From Methanobacteriota archaeon (GTDB taxonomy: Archaea > Thermoplasmatota > Thermoplasmata > Methanomassiliicoccales > Methanomethylophilaceae): a stretch of 64,000 nt of DNA. Each line of letters begins with the position of its first letter. Positions within the stretch are counted from its first letter, which is position 1. This document shows positions 18,302 through 27,121 of this stretch, piece by piece. Position numbers and translations under genes: made by a program. Under the pieces are notes generated by a model that searched no databases, had not been told where the DNA came from, and saw nothing but the letters and a program-made list of their open reading frames with translations. The DNA is taken from positions 1 through 64,000 of the forward strand of contig JAEXCH010000004.1 of the NCBI GenBank assembly GCA_023402275.1. Direction: 5' to 3'.

Positions 18302-19067
18302 ACATGTTACATCTGAGATCAAACGCGATCACATAATGAACCTCCTGAAAGAGGGAAAGAGAGAGGACGGCAGAGGTGTCGAGGACATAAGGGAGATAAC
18401 CGTCATGACAAACTGCATCGAGAGTGCAGATGGATCCGCAAGGGTCAAACTCGGCAAGACCGAGGTCATAGCGGGAGTCAAGATCATACCCGGTACACCT
18501 TTCGGCGATACACCTGACAGCGGTGTTCTGACAATGGGTGCTGAACTCATACCGATGGCACACCCGACATTCGAATCCGGACCTCCCGGAGAGACCGCCA
18601 TAGAATTGGCCCGTGTAGTGGACCGCGGTATACGTGAGTCCGGAATGGTGGATGTGAAACAGTTGTGCATAAAAGCAGGCGAAGAGGTATGGATGTGCTT
18701 CGTTGACATGTATGCCCTGGATTACGACGGTAATCTCTTCGATGCCGCGAATCTTGCAGCTGTCAACGCATTGAGGACAGCGATCGTTCCTGGAGAACAG
18801 TACGGAAAGGGAGAGAACAAACCCCTGCCTGTGACCTGCACCCCTATATCGATAACATCTGTCAAAATAGGAAATGATTTAATACTTGACCCAAATTTCG
18901 ACGAAGAGATGATCTCATCTGCCCGCCTTACGGTGACTACCGATGACAAGGGCAACTTCAGAGCTATGCAGAAGGGAGGAAAGGGTTCCATCACAAGGGA
19001 TGAACTCGGTCTTTGCCTTGACAGAGCCGTCGAGAAAGGTAAGGCGATAAGGAAGATCATTGGGTGA
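18294..19067 (+). CDS. rrp42: Exosome structural subunit Rrp42
   Basis: The 257-residue RNase PH-fold protein is the inactive partner of Rrp41; together they form the exosome's hexameric ring. Family hallmarks seen are KREDGRGVEDIREI near the N-terminus, the motif SADGSARVKLGKTEVIAGVK, and PVTCTPISITSVKIG in the second half. It has the usual archaeal Rrp42 length. It overlaps rrp41 by 8 bases and is followed six bases later by the L37Ae gene. Confidence 0.97.
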   Translation: MSEHVTSEIKRDHIMNLLKEGKREDGRGVEDIREITVMTNCIESADGSARVKLGKTEVIAGVKIIPGTPFGDTPDSGVLTMGAELIPMAHPTFESGPPGETAIELARVVDRGIRESGMVDVKQLCIKAGEEVWMCFVDMYALDYDGNLFDAANLAAVNALRTAIVPGEQYGKGENKPLPVTCTPISITSVKIGNDLILDPNFDEEMISSARLTVTTDDKGNFRAMQKGGKGSITRDELGLCLDRAVEKGKAIRKIIG

Positions 19068-19072
19068 TACAA

Positions 19073-19324
19073 ATGGCAAAAAGAACAAAGAAGGCAGGTA
19101 CCTCAGGAAGGTTCGGCGCAAGATACGGTGTTGTTGTACGCAACAGGGTAAAGAACATCGAGGCGCACCAGAAGGCGAAACATGAGTGTCCGGTATGCCA
19201 CCACATGTCCGTTAAGAGAGTAAGCTCAGGGATATGGGAATGCAGACACTGTGACACCAAATTCGCTGCAGAGGCATACAGCCCTAAGACAAAGAAAGAC
19301 CTATCTCAGGTATCCGAGCAGTAA
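19073..19324 (+). CDS. rpl37ae: 50S ribosomal protein L37Ae
   Basis: The 83-residue basic protein starts MAKRTKKAGTSGRFG and has one zinc ribbon (CPVC at about 42-45 and CRHC at about 60-63), as in all L37Ae proteins of archaea and eukaryotes. It binds 23S rRNA. The ATG at 19073 is used, because the family starts here; a GTG three codons earlier overlaps rrp42. It lies between the exosome and RNA polymerase P genes, the conserved archaeal arrangement. Confidence 0.96.
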   Translation: MAKRTKKAGTSGRFGARYGVVVRNRVKNIEAHQKAKHECPVCHHMSVKRVSSGIWECRHCDTKFAAEAYSPKTKKDLSQVSEQ

Positions 19325-19336
19325 GCAGGTGTCCAA

Positions 19337-19468
19337 ATGTACAGATGCGCCAAGTGCAACGAGCCTATCAGGAACGTCAACGCCCTGGGACTCCAGTGCG
19401 AGAAATGCGGATCGAAGATCTTCTTCAAGGACAGACCGAACGTGAAGAAGGTCCTGAAATCCGACTGA
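19337..19468 (+). CDS. rpoP: DNA-directed RNA polymerase subunit P
   Basis: This 43-residue zinc-ribbon protein begins MYRCAKCNEPIRN, has a second zinc knuckle CEKCGSKI and ends in a basic tail (FFKDRPNVKKVLKSD). It is the archaeal counterpart of Rpb12 (RPABC4), which supports assembly of the Rpo3-Rpo10 platform of RNA polymerase. Its start is 12 bases after L37Ae and its stop is one base before pcc1, confirming it as part of the operon despite its small size. Confidence 0.95.
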   Translation: MYRCAKCNEPIRNVNALGLQCEKCGSKIFFKDRPNVKKVLKSD

Positions 19469-19469
19469 T

Positions 19470-19700
19470 ATGTTCACTGCCGAGATCAAGATAACATCGG
19501 ATGATGCCGAGAGCATCATCGCCTCCATCGGTCCTGAGGCGGGAAGGGAACTTCCCCGTACCAAGGCCGATGTGGGATTCGAGAAAGGGACAGGGACGAT
19601 AAGGCTCTCGGCGACCGATGCGTCGGCCATGAGAGCGGCCCTGAACTCATATCTTGAATGCGTGCGGATAACCGAGGACATAGGCAGAATAACAAGGTGA
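19470..19700 (+). CDS. pcc1: KEOPS complex subunit Pcc1
   Basis: The 76-residue protein fits Pcc1, the small dimerising subunit of the KEOPS complex, which with Kae1, Bud32 and Cgi121 makes N6-threonylcarbamoyl-adenosine at position 37 of ANN-decoding tRNAs. Recognisable parts are FTAEIKITSDDAESIIASI at the start and a C-terminal helix ending ALNSYLECVRI. Length is normal. The place between rpoP and prefoldin beta is the usual one in euryarchaeal genomes. Confidence 0.9.
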   Translation: MFTAEIKITSDDAESIIASIGPEAGRELPRTKADVGFEKGTGTIRLSATDASAMRAALNSYLECVRITEDIGRITR

Positions 19701-19704
19701 ATAA

Positions 19705-20046
19705 ATGAACAACATCAGCCCTCAATTGCAGAACCAGATAGTTCAGTTCCAGCAGACTCAGCAGCAGCTGCAGGCAGTATCAACCCAAAAGGTCCAGATG
19801 GAAGCCCAGAAGAAGGAGATGGAGAGGACCTCCGAGGAACTCTCCAAGGCCACCGGCGATGTCTACAAGAACGTAGGCTCACTTCTTATAAAGGTCGACG
19901 ACAAAAATAAGGTGAAAGCCGATCTTGATGAGTCGATCGAGAACTTGGACATAAGGGTCAAAGGTCTTGAGCGTCAGGAGAAGACACTTCGCGAGAAGTA
20001 TGAATCCCTTCAAGAGACGATCAACAAGGCCATGGGCCAAGAATAA
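19705..20046 (+). CDS. pfdB: Prefoldin beta subunit
   Basis: The 113-residue protein is nearly all coiled coil: a long Gln-rich N-terminal helix (QNQIVQFQQTQQQLQAVS), a short beta hairpin near residues 45-75 (VYKNVGSLLIKVD) and a second long helix. This is the prefoldin beta layout; four beta and two alpha subunits make the jellyfish-shaped holdase that hands unfolded proteins to the thermosome. It is the last gene of the superoperon; a T-rich stretch at about 20065-20072 follows. Confidence 0.94.
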   Translation: MNNISPQLQNQIVQFQQTQQQLQAVSTQKVQMEAQKKEMERTSEELSKATGDVYKNVGSLLIKVDDKNKVKADLDESIENLDIRVKGLERQEKTLREKYESLQETINKAMGQE

Positions 20047-20136
20047 ACAACTTCAAAAAACCTTAATTTTTTTGATATTCTATCATATCAGTACATTTTC
20101 AATTGAAAAATTGATGATACAGGATGTATATTGCAA

Positions 20137-20185
20137 TTTACATTAAGTAAAGTATTAATAACATAATGTAAAATATCCTTTACAT
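20137..20185 (+). promoter_or_regulatory. Paired TTTAC/GTAAA operators of the DUF2178-HTH-ABC operon
   Basis: Two inverted repeats share the half-site TTTAC/GTAAA. The first is TTTAC-N5-GTAAA (20137-20151); the second is ATGTAAA-N6-TTTACAT (20166-20185), whose right arm runs into the ATG at 20184. An HTH protein encoded two genes downstream is the natural candidate to bind them and repress its own operon. Confidence 0.6.
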
Positions 20186-20570
20186 GGTATCTTGGAATCT
20201 GATCCGAATGTTCGGCATTGTATTCTGTGCTGTGATGATCGCATCTGCAGCACTGTCGCATAGCCTACTGTTGGTGGTGATAGGTTTCGGTGTGTCGGCA
20301 CCTCTTGTGTATCTTGCGGGAAAGAAATCGAAAGAGGTGGGAGAGACCATAGAGGATGAGAGGATGGTACATATCTCTCAGAGGTCTGCACTGTGGACAT
20401 ACACCATAATAGCGCCGCTAATGGGAATTGCAGGAGCGGTGCTTATGGTCATTAGTTCGGATGTAGGGGATTGGGCATACTATTCAAGCATAACGTTGTG
20501 TTTGACGTTAATGGTTCTAGTGATAGTGTTCATGATCACCTATGTCACAATAGATAGAAGAATGGAGTAA
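20184..20570 (+). CDS. DUF2178 family membrane protein
   Basis: The 128-residue protein has four predicted membrane helices (about 5-25, 27-45, 70-90 and 97-120) separated by a charged loop containing ETIEDERMVHISQRSA. I recognise this as the DUF2178-type protein commonly placed before a small Xre regulator in archaea; its biochemical role is unknown. It is followed after one base by such a regulator and then by an ABC exporter, so it may sense or pass on a membrane signal, but that is inference. The start codon overlaps an inverted repeat. Confidence 0.75.
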   Translation: MVSWNLIRMFGIVFCAVMIASAALSHSLLLVVIGFGVSAPLVYLAGKKSKEVGETIEDERMVHISQRSALWTYTIIAPLMGIAGAVLMVISSDVGDWAYYSSITLCLTLMVLVIVFMITYVTIDRRME

Positions 20571-20571
20571 C

Positions 20572-20772
20572 ATGGACAATAAGCTAAGGATCGAAAGGGC
20601 CATCCTCAACATAACCCAAGAGGACCTGGCCGAGGCCTTGGGCGTTACAAGGCAGACAATTATCGCCATTGAGAATGGGAAATACGATCCGTCGCTGAAA
20701 CTTGCATTCAAGATATCAAGATACTTTGGAAAGAGCATAGAGGAGTTATTCAATGAAGAAGGAGGAATATAA
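20572..20772 (+). CDS. Xre/Cro-type HTH transcriptional regulator
   Basis: The 66-residue protein consists of a single Cro/CI-type helix-turn-helix (ERAILNITQEDLAEALGVTR, then QTIIAIENGKYDPSLKLAFK) plus a short C-terminal segment ending EELFNEEGGI. Such short YozG/Xre proteins usually act as dimeric repressors of their own operon. It lies one base after the DUF2178 gene and immediately before the ABC ATPase gene. The TTTAC/GTAAA inverted repeats at the operon promoter are its likely target. Confidence 0.92.
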   Translation: MDNKLRIERAILNITQEDLAEALGVTRQTIIAIENGKYDPSLKLAFKISRYFGKSIEELFNEEGGI

Positions 20773-21492
20773 ATGGAAACATTGGTTGTGAAAGATGTCC
20801 GCAAGACATACGGCGATATTGAAGCCGTAAAGCATGTGGACTTCTCCGTGAAAGAAGGAGAGATATTCGGTCTGATCGGCCCTAACGGTGCCGGGAAGAC
20901 CACGACTCTCCGTATGATATGTACACTTCTCAAGCTGACATCCGGAAGCATAACCGTTTGTGGGCATGATGTGATGGAGGACTCCGACGAAGTAAGGAAG
21001 ATAATCAGTTATCTTCCTGAAGATGCCGGAGCATACAAGGACCTCACTGGAAGAAGCTATCTCAGATTCATGGCCAGGTTCTTTGCCGATGGTGAAGAGT
21101 TCGAGAAGATGGTCGAGACAGGTATTGAGATTGCCGATCTTGGCGATAGGATAGATTCCAAGATCGACACATACAGCAAGGGAATGATGAGGAGGCTCCT
21201 CATAGCAAGGGCCATCATGCCCTCTCCCAAGATAGCGATAATGGACGAGGTGACATCCGGTCTGGATGTGATCAATGCATTCGAGATAAGAGAGGTCATA
21301 AGGAACATCGCAAAACGTGGTGTTACAGTTCTGATGTCATCACACAACATGTTCGAAGTGGATATGCTATGTGACAGGATCGCAATGATCAACAAAGGTA
21401 CAGTGGTCCTGACAGGAACACCCGCTGAACTAAAGGAAAGATATCAGGCTGCCAATCTCGAAGAAGTGTTCGTCAAGGCGGTGATGGGATGA
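20773..21492 (+). CDS. ABC exporter ATP-binding protein
   Basis: The 239-residue protein is a complete ABC ATPase: Walker A GPNGAGKTT near residue 38, Q-loop region near 80, signature YSKGMMRRLLIARA near 135 and Walker B IAIMDEVTSGLD near 155, followed by the H-loop (SSHNMFE). It resembles the NatA/CcmA class that drives two-component exporters. The first codon follows the HTH stop directly and the end overlaps the permease by 4 bases, so the pair forms one transporter. Substrate is unknown; ion or drug extrusion is typical of the class. Confidence 0.94.
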   Translation: METLVVKDVRKTYGDIEAVKHVDFSVKEGEIFGLIGPNGAGKTTTLRMICTLLKLTSGSITVCGHDVMEDSDEVRKIISYLPEDAGAYKDLTGRSYLRFMARFFADGEEFEKMVETGIEIADLGDRIDSKIDTYSKGMMRRLLIARAIMPSPKIAIMDEVTSGLDVINAFEIREVIRNIAKRGVTVLMSSHNMFEVDMLCDRIAMINKGTVVLTGTPAELKERYQAANLEEVFVKAVMG

Positions 21493-22814
21493 GCCATCTG
21501 TTCAACATTACAAAGAAAGAGCTCAAGGAGCTCATAACGCCCGGTTCCATGGCCTCTTTGGTGGTCATGGTCATTCTATTGATGGCTGTTGGAAGCCTGA
21601 TCGGCAGCGAGGTCGATGACATATCGACACCGTCCAACATAGGATTGATAAACGGAGACGATGGTGAATGGTCTGATTTTGCTGTTGACTCCGTGTACGG
21701 ATTCTATGAGCAGATGTATGGCCTTACCTATGAGGAGGCCAAGGAATATGTGAGGATACTCGACGTACCTTACAATGATAGTGATGCCATCTACAACATA
21801 ATGACTGAGAACGGACTCAGTACTGCGTTCAGTATAGCTCCAGGATTCACTAACGATATCAATGCCGACATACAAGGTTCGATATCCGAATACTATGTGT
21901 TCGAGAACAAAGGACTGATGGGTTCTACCTCATCAACTATATCATCAACCATAATAACATGGATCTCCAGCAGCATATCCAACGAACTGATCTCTGAGAT
22001 CGCAGATCCCGGATCTGCGAACTTCATTCAGTATCCTGTGAAGTCAAGCGCTCCCAACACGTTCATAAAGGGAGAGGTCCACAGCGGCGTCACGCCTATG
22101 GAGATCTCATCCGCAGTTATGAGCCAGACACTCATGGTCCCTATCATAATAATGATAGTGATAATGATGATAGGAAGCATAGTCATATCCTCAATGGGTA
22201 ACGAGAAGGAGAACAAGACCTTGGAGACCTTGCTAACAATGCCGGTCAAGAGGACGACCATCGTAAGCGGTAAGCTTCTGGCATCTGCCATCGTGGGATT
22301 GATCTATGGTATAGGTTACATGATAGGAATGATGTTCTACATGGGCGGTCTTGCGGGTCCAATGGGCGGAGGCAACATTGCGGATTACGGTCTGGGTCTG
22401 GGACTTATCGATTGGGTGGTCATCGGAGTGATGATCTTCCTTGCGATATTCTGTGCACTCGGACTTTGTATGATACTTGGTGCATTCGCCAAGAACTACA
22501 AGGCAGCACAGACTATGACCCTGCCGATCGGTGCACTGGCCATGATACCTATGTTCGTGACCATGTTCACAAGCTTCGAGAGTCTTCCTGCTATCATGCA
22601 GGGAGTGATGTTCGCGATACCCTTCACACACCCGATGATGGTGATGAACAACCTAATGTTCGGAAACATCGAACTCGTGTTGGGAGGGTTGGCATATCTG
22701 CTTATATTCACAGTGATAACGATAATGGTCACTGTCAGAATCTATAAGTCGGATATACTCCTAACCGGCATCGGTCAGACCAAGATCGGAAAGGCCTTCG
22801 CGAAGAAGAGGTAA
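21489..22814 (+). CDS. ABC-2 type exporter permease
   Basis: The 441-residue protein has one N-terminal membrane helix (about 20-40), a large extracytoplasmic domain (about 45-210), then five further helices, the NatB/ABC-2 permease plan. The motif MGNEKENKTLETLLTMPVKRT marks the conserved cytoplasmic coupling region before the membrane block. It partners the ATPase encoded just upstream (4-base overlap). The large external domain suggests the transporter interacts with cell-surface or external compounds; the cargo cannot be told from sequence. Confidence 0.92.
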   Translation: MSHLFNITKKELKELITPGSMASLVVMVILLMAVGSLIGSEVDDISTPSNIGLINGDDGEWSDFAVDSVYGFYEQMYGLTYEEAKEYVRILDVPYNDSDAIYNIMTENGLSTAFSIAPGFTNDINADIQGSISEYYVFENKGLMGSTSSTISSTIITWISSSISNELISEIADPGSANFIQYPVKSSAPNTFIKGEVHSGVTPMEISSAVMSQTLMVPIIIMIVIMMIGSIVISSMGNEKENKTLETLLTMPVKRTTIVSGKLLASAIVGLIYGIGYMIGMMFYMGGLAGPMGGGNIADYGLGLGLIDWVVIGVMIFLAIFCALGLCMILGAFAKNYKAAQTMTLPIGALAMIPMFVTMFTSFESLPAIMQGVMFAIPFTHPMMVMNNLMFGNIELVLGGLAYLLIFTVITIMVTVRIYKSDILLTGIGQTKIGKAFAKKR

Positions 22815-22819
22815 ACCAC

Positions 22820-23797
22820 ATGATAAAGGAAACAGCGGAGATGTTGATGTCCAAGAACAAGATCATCCTTGTTCACGGTAATGCGGATATGGATGCGGTC
22901 GGTTCGGCTTTCGCCATCTCTGCCTGTTTCCCCAAAGGTGATATCTATGCCCCGGGAGGCGTGGACAGGATAGCGGGACTCGTAGCAGAGAAGCTTGGGA
23001 TCAATATACTAGAGGATTGTGACCTATCCGACTATGAATTGGTCGTCGTGGTCGACACTTCCTCACCTGAGCAATTGAAACCAAATGAATCATCAATACC
23101 GGATGGAAGTATAGTGATAGACCACCACTCCCCTACCGGCAAATGGGAGAACGTGCACTTCCTGTGCGATGATACTAAGGTATCATGTTGTGAACTTATC
23201 AAGGATATCATAGACTCGGTCGATCTTGATATCCCAAAGGATGCGGCAATGGCATTGCTTGGTGGGATGCTTACAGACAGCGGACATTTCCAGTTCGCAG
23301 ACCCGAAGATGTTGAGGTCCTTCGCGGATCTCCTTGAATCCTCTGAACTGTACATGGATGAGGTCTTCAGTCTCACCCGAATGCAGATGACCATGTCCGA
23401 GAGGATAGCTGTCATGAAGGCCATCGGTAGGGTCAAGTTCGATCATGTTGGAGATATGATCGTTGCCACCGCATATGGAGGAAGTTTCGAAGCATCATCC
23501 TGCAGGATACTCATGTTGGCAGGTGCGGATGTCGCATTCGTAGGTTCCCAAAGGGACGAGGAGTTCAGGATAAGTTCCAGGGCCACTCAGGACATAGTCA
23601 GAAGGGGAATACACCTCGGCAACACAATGGGCGGGATAAGCAGCGAGACCGAGACGGACGGAGGAGGCCACGGTGGCGCCGCGGGCATCTCCGGGATCGG
23701 GGATATCGAAGCCATGCTCCACATGTGCATGATGAGGACAATGGACGATTTCAGAGAGATAAAGAGAAGGTCTCAGGCCGAGACCGAGCTTACCTGA
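22820..23797 (+). CDS. DHH/DHHA1 family phosphoesterase
   Basis: The 325-residue protein has the metal-binding DHH motifs: HGNADMDAVGSA near residue 20, VVVDTSS near 75, the DHH triad in IDHHSP near 97, and the C-terminal DHHA1 motif GGGHGGAAGI near 285. DHH phosphoesterases cleave nanoRNA, pAp, cyclic dinucleotides or single-stranded DNA; archaeal members include RecJ-like and nanoRNase-like enzymes and these cannot be separated by eye. It begins 5 bases after the ABC permease and its 3' end overlaps the convergent tyrS by 8 bases. Confidence 0.87.
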   Translation: MIKETAEMLMSKNKIILVHGNADMDAVGSAFAISACFPKGDIYAPGGVDRIAGLVAEKLGINILEDCDLSDYELVVVVDTSSPEQLKPNESSIPDGSIVIDHHSPTGKWENVHFLCDDTKVSCCELIKDIIDSVDLDIPKDAAMALLGGMLTDSGHFQFADPKMLRSFADLLESSELYMDEVFSLTRMQMTMSERIAVMKAIGRVKFDHVGDMIVATAYGGSFEASSCRILMLAGADVAFVGSQRDEEFRISSRATQDIVRRGIHLGNTMGGISSETETDGGGHGGAAGISGIGDIEAMLHMCMMRTMDDFREIKRRSQAETELT

Positions 23798-24857
23798 GCT
23801 TTTCCATATTATCGAATATGGCTCTCATCGCCTTGTAATTCTCGGGATGAGCTTCAAAGTATTCCCTCACAGGGATCAATATCCTTATCAATGAATCGGC
23901 AACCCCGTTCTTAAGATCGAGGGGGAACAACGAACCTGAGAAGTAAGCATCAGTGAGTTCCTCATAACTTGAGAATGAGATATCCCCTCCGAACTTCTCA
24001 GGTCTGGATATGTCCATCTTACCCAGACGGGGGAATATGATGTACCTGGAAAGCATGAGGACGGGATTCTCATCTTCCTTATCCTTATCAGGAGGGCAGA
24101 ATGCCTTCTTCATCTTGTTCCTTATCGCATCATCATCATCGTGGATGTTTATGCTGCTGTTAGGATCGCTCTTTGACATCTTGAATGCGGCAGGGTTCAT
24201 CCTGTCGCCTCCTTTCAATCCTGGAAGTAGTGGTGTGTGAAGTGCTATGGGCTTCTTCCATCCAAGTTTGTCTGCGGCCTCCCTTGCAAGCATGTTCGCT
24301 CTCCTCTGATCCATTCCGGCATATGCCAGATCGATATCCATACAGAATATGTCGGTTGCTTGGAGTATGGGATATATCAGCTTAGAGAAATCGACCTCCG
24401 CCTCATCCTCCGATCTTCCCATTATGGTCATTGCCCTCTTTACCCTTGACAGAGTGGTGGCCTTTGCGACCTTTATCACCATCTCCCAGTAATCTATATC
24501 GCTGAGGATCTCACTGGCATATACGAATTTGACCTTATCCTCGGGTACCCCGAGAGCTTTGAAACAATCCTCCATGTATCTTGCACATGTCCTTATGTTC
24601 TCAAGGTTCCCTCCGAGTTTGTCGTTGATGTAGGCATGCCAATCCGCCCAGAAAACAATGGTCTCGAACCCTGCATCCGCAAGGTCCCTGATCTTGGATG
24701 TCACCAATGCCCACCCTAAATGGACAAGTCCTGACGGCTCGAACCCGATATACGCCCTAGGATGGTCATTCTTGGACAGGAGTTCCTTCAACTCGTCCTC
24801 TGTGATCAATTCCTCTGCGTTCCTCGTGATAAGGGCCATTCTTTGCTCTGCGTCCAT
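23790..24857 (-). CDS. tyrS: Tyrosyl-tRNA synthetase
   Basis: This 355-residue class I synthetase has the archaeal/eukaryotic TyrRS form: YIGFEPSGLVHLGW near residue 35 (HIGH-like site), YAGMDQRR near 180 in the tyrosine-binding region, and AFKMSKSDPNSS near 230 (KMSKS loop). It joins tyrosine to tRNA-Tyr; the intron-containing tRNA-Tyr lies at 37.1 kb. The ATG at 24857 is preferred over a GTG three codons upstream, because the TATA box at 24884-24893 puts initiation near 24863. The 3' end overlaps the DHH gene. Confidence 0.96.
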   Translation of the reverse strand: MDAEQRMALITRNAEELITEDELKELLSKNDHPRAYIGFEPSGLVHLGWALVTSKIRDLADAGFETIVFWADWHAYINDKLGGNLENIRTCARYMEDCFKALGVPEDKVKFVYASEILSDIDYWEMVIKVAKATTLSRVKRAMTIMGRSEDEAEVDFSKLIYPILQATDIFCMDIDLAYAGMDQRRANMLAREAADKLGWKKPIALHTPLLPGLKGGDRMNPAAFKMSKSDPNSSINIHDDDDAIRNKMKKAFCPPDKDKEDENPVLMLSRYIIFPRLGKMDISRPEKFGGDISFSSYEELTDAYFSGSLFPLDLKNGVADSLIRILIPVREYFEAHPENYKAMRAIFDNMEKLR

Positions 24858-24883
24858 TTGAATCACGCTTGTTATAATCGGGC

Positions 24884-24893
24884 ATTTATAAAA
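24884..24893. promoter_or_regulatory. Shared TATA element between tyrS and the phosphoribosyltransferase
   Basis: ATTTATAAAA reads as a TATA box on both strands. Distances predict initiation near 24863 for tyrS (minus) and near 24914 for the plus-strand gene, and these sites decide the start codons chosen for both. Confidence 0.5.
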
Positions 24894-24942
24894 AGGTCAC
24901 TCGATGGTACAATTAAAAAGGCAGTTCCACCATTATGTACCA

Positions 24943-25506
24943 ATGCGGGAGAAACTCAAGGCCAGTATCAGGAACAGCCCCATAATAGATCGCAACGGAT
25001 ACCCATATCTGATACATCCGGTCACCGACGGGGTACCCAGAATGGATCCTGATGTCCTTGATGAGATAGTCGATTGGATATTGACGACATGCGATCTCGA
25101 TTGCGATGTCATACTGGCACCTGAGTCGATGGGAATACCTCTCGCCGTTCCTGTCTCACTGAGGACAAGGATACCCTATCTGGTCATTAGGAAGAGATCC
25201 TACGGGATCGAAGGAGAGATACCCATACACTACAGGACAGGATACTCCGACCGTTCCATTTACGTTAACGGATTGAAAGCGGGAGACAGGGTCGTGGTGA
25301 TCGATGATATCCTGAGTACCGGCGGTACCCTTTCAGCACTTACTAGGACCTTGCAGGACAATGGCATAATCGTTGTGGATATCTTGGTCGTTTTCAACAA
25401 GGGTTCAAGAAGGGATGAGTTGAGCCGCGAATTGGGGATCGATATCAAAAGGATGATAGACATCGAATTCAATGAAAAGGGTGAACTGATAGTCACAGAT
25501 CCTTAA
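24943..25506 (+). CDS. hpt: Archaeal hypoxanthine/adenine phosphoribosyltransferase-type protein
   Basis: The 187-residue protein fits the archaeal Hpt group: it starts MREKLKASIRNSPIIDRNGY, continues YLIHPVTDGVPRMDP, and has the PRPP-binding motif VVVIDDILSTGGTLSAL near residue 125. These enzymes salvage purine bases using PRPP; some archaeal members may also act as regulators. The ATG at 24943 is chosen since the family begins there and an earlier in-frame ATG (24904) precedes the predicted transcript start. It diverges from tyrS. Confidence 0.85.
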   Translation: MREKLKASIRNSPIIDRNGYPYLIHPVTDGVPRMDPDVLDEIVDWILTTCDLDCDVILAPESMGIPLAVPVSLRTRIPYLVIRKRSYGIEGEIPIHYRTGYSDRSIYVNGLKAGDRVVVIDDILSTGGTLSALTRTLQDNGIIVVDILVVFNKGSRRDELSRELGIDIKRMIDIEFNEKGELIVTDP

Positions 25507-25555
25507 ACTAACTGTAATTGGGTCCTTTAAGATGGTCATCCGCGACTGATGGTCG

Positions 25556-26830
25556 ATGGGCCCGGAGATAATATTCCTTGTATTGGTTGCTTCGATCATA
25601 GGTTCCGGTATAGGGGCATTCACAGGTCTTGTCCCCGGCATACATGTCAATACCCTGGCATCGATGATGCTTCTTTCATATCCTGCTATGATGACCTTCC
25701 TCTCATCATACATCGATCCTTCCTTCATACCGATAATCGTATCATCTTGCATCATATCCGCATCCATTGTCCATTCCTTCGTTGATTTCGTTCCTTCTGT
25801 ATTCATCGGCGTTCCTGACCCCGATGAGGTATTGTCCACACTTCCGGGACACAGGCTGCTGATGCAGGGTCATGGTATGCGTGCAGTGAGGTCTGCTGCT
25901 GTCGGCAGTGCGATAGGTGCATCCTCCGCCTTGATGTTGGCGATCCCGGTACAGTATCTGATGCTCAACGGTCTGGCTGAGCATCTGGATGTAATGACCA
26001 CAGGGGTGCTTCTTTTCACGTTGTTCGTTATGATACTGACCCAGAAGGACAATGCAAGGAAGATCTGGGCAATAGTGCTGATATTTTTGTCAGGGTCCCT
26101 CGGCCTAATATGCATGGACCTTCCTATCCCCTCTTCAGGCATCATCGGGGAAGGTACCCTTCTCTTCCCTATGCTTACAGGATTGTTCGGCATACCTTCA
26201 TTATTGAGTTCCTTCAAGAACACTCAGATCCCAGAACAAGAAGATCGCATCCCTTTCAAGATGGATCCCATGCCGGGGATCAAAGGAGTGATAATGGGAT
26301 CATTGGCGGGATGGTACCCCGGAATAACGGCTACGACCGGTGCTGCACTGTCATCATCACTCTTTCCCGAAGATAGGCCGGAGCGTTTCATCTCATTGGT
26401 CGCTTCCATCGGTACGGTAACATCGATATTCTCGATCGTTACACTCTCGGTATCCGGCAGCGGAAGATCGGGAACGGTCCTTGTAGTGAAGGAGATGATA
26501 GGGAACGGTCTGAACGGATTCTGTTCACCGGAGTTCTTATTGCTCCTTCTGTGTTCTGCTATAGCATCCTTTGTAGGATATCACCTGACCATAGCATCAG
26601 GGAAGATGATGAGCAGAATGGTGAATTCGATCGATACTGTGCGTTTGAATAAATTCATACTTTGTCTCATAACAGCATTGGTCATCCTGATGACCGGTCC
26701 GTTCGGTATACTGATATTGATGATAGGTTCCATAATGGGGATGATACCAATGAGGATCGAGATGGACAGGATCCCTCTTACGGGATGTTTGATGTTCCCT
26801 GTCCTATTACATGAATTACTTGGATCATGA
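25556..26830 (+). CDS. DUF112/TctA-like membrane transporter
   Basis: The 424-residue integral membrane protein has about 11-12 hydrophobic segments. It resembles the archaeal COG1784/DUF112 group, distant relatives of the TctA permease of tripartite tricarboxylate transporters: the N-terminal block IGAFTGLVPGIHVNTLAS and the second GWYPGITATTGAALSS repeat the family's GxxPG motif. No solute-binding protein or small TctB-like gene is next to it, as is usual for the archaeal group, whose substrate is unknown. It stands 49 bases after the phosphoribosyltransferase and could be co-transcribed. Confidence 0.8.
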   Translation: MGPEIIFLVLVASIIGSGIGAFTGLVPGIHVNTLASMMLLSYPAMMTFLSSYIDPSFIPIIVSSCIISASIVHSFVDFVPSVFIGVPDPDEVLSTLPGHRLLMQGHGMRAVRSAAVGSAIGASSALMLAIPVQYLMLNGLAEHLDVMTTGVLLFTLFVMILTQKDNARKIWAIVLIFLSGSLGLICMDLPIPSSGIIGEGTLLFPMLTGLFGIPSLLSSFKNTQIPEQEDRIPFKMDPMPGIKGVIMGSLAGWYPGITATTGAALSSSLFPEDRPERFISLVASIGTVTSIFSIVTLSVSGSGRSGTVLVVKEMIGNGLNGFCSPEFLLLLLCSAIASFVGYHLTIASGKMMSRMVNSIDTVRLNKFILCLITALVILMTGPFGILILMIGSIMGMIPMRIEMDRIPLTGCLMFPVLLHELLGS

Positions 26831-27068
26831 AAAGACCTTGCAGTTAGAACAAATGTTATTGAAAATGATGTGTATCGGATCAGGATGGTATTCGATCGGT
26901 TTGTAATGTTATCATTCTTGAACCTACTTAAGGCGGGCAATCCATTCCACTGAACGGACCCAGTCTCTTGGGGCAGTTATCCATCATCTCATTCAACAAT
27001 AGAACCATATTGTAATAGATGCCAACTCGGAGTCCATAGATTATAGAGATGATCGGCATTAACTGACC

Positions 27069-27103
27069 ATTATTGAAGGTCCGCAACAATAATCGTTTAT
27101 ATC
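27069..27103 (+). promoter_or_regulatory. Inverted repeat and TATA box of the MFS gene
   Basis: ATTATTG (27069-27075) and CAATAAT (27087-27093) form a perfect inverted repeat with an 11-base spacer, right before the TATA-like TTTATATCC (about 27097-27105). This is a plausible repressor site for the drug exporter. The remainder of 26831-27068 shows no gene. Confidence 0.4.
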
Positions 27104-27121
27104 CACAATCAATCCCAGCAG

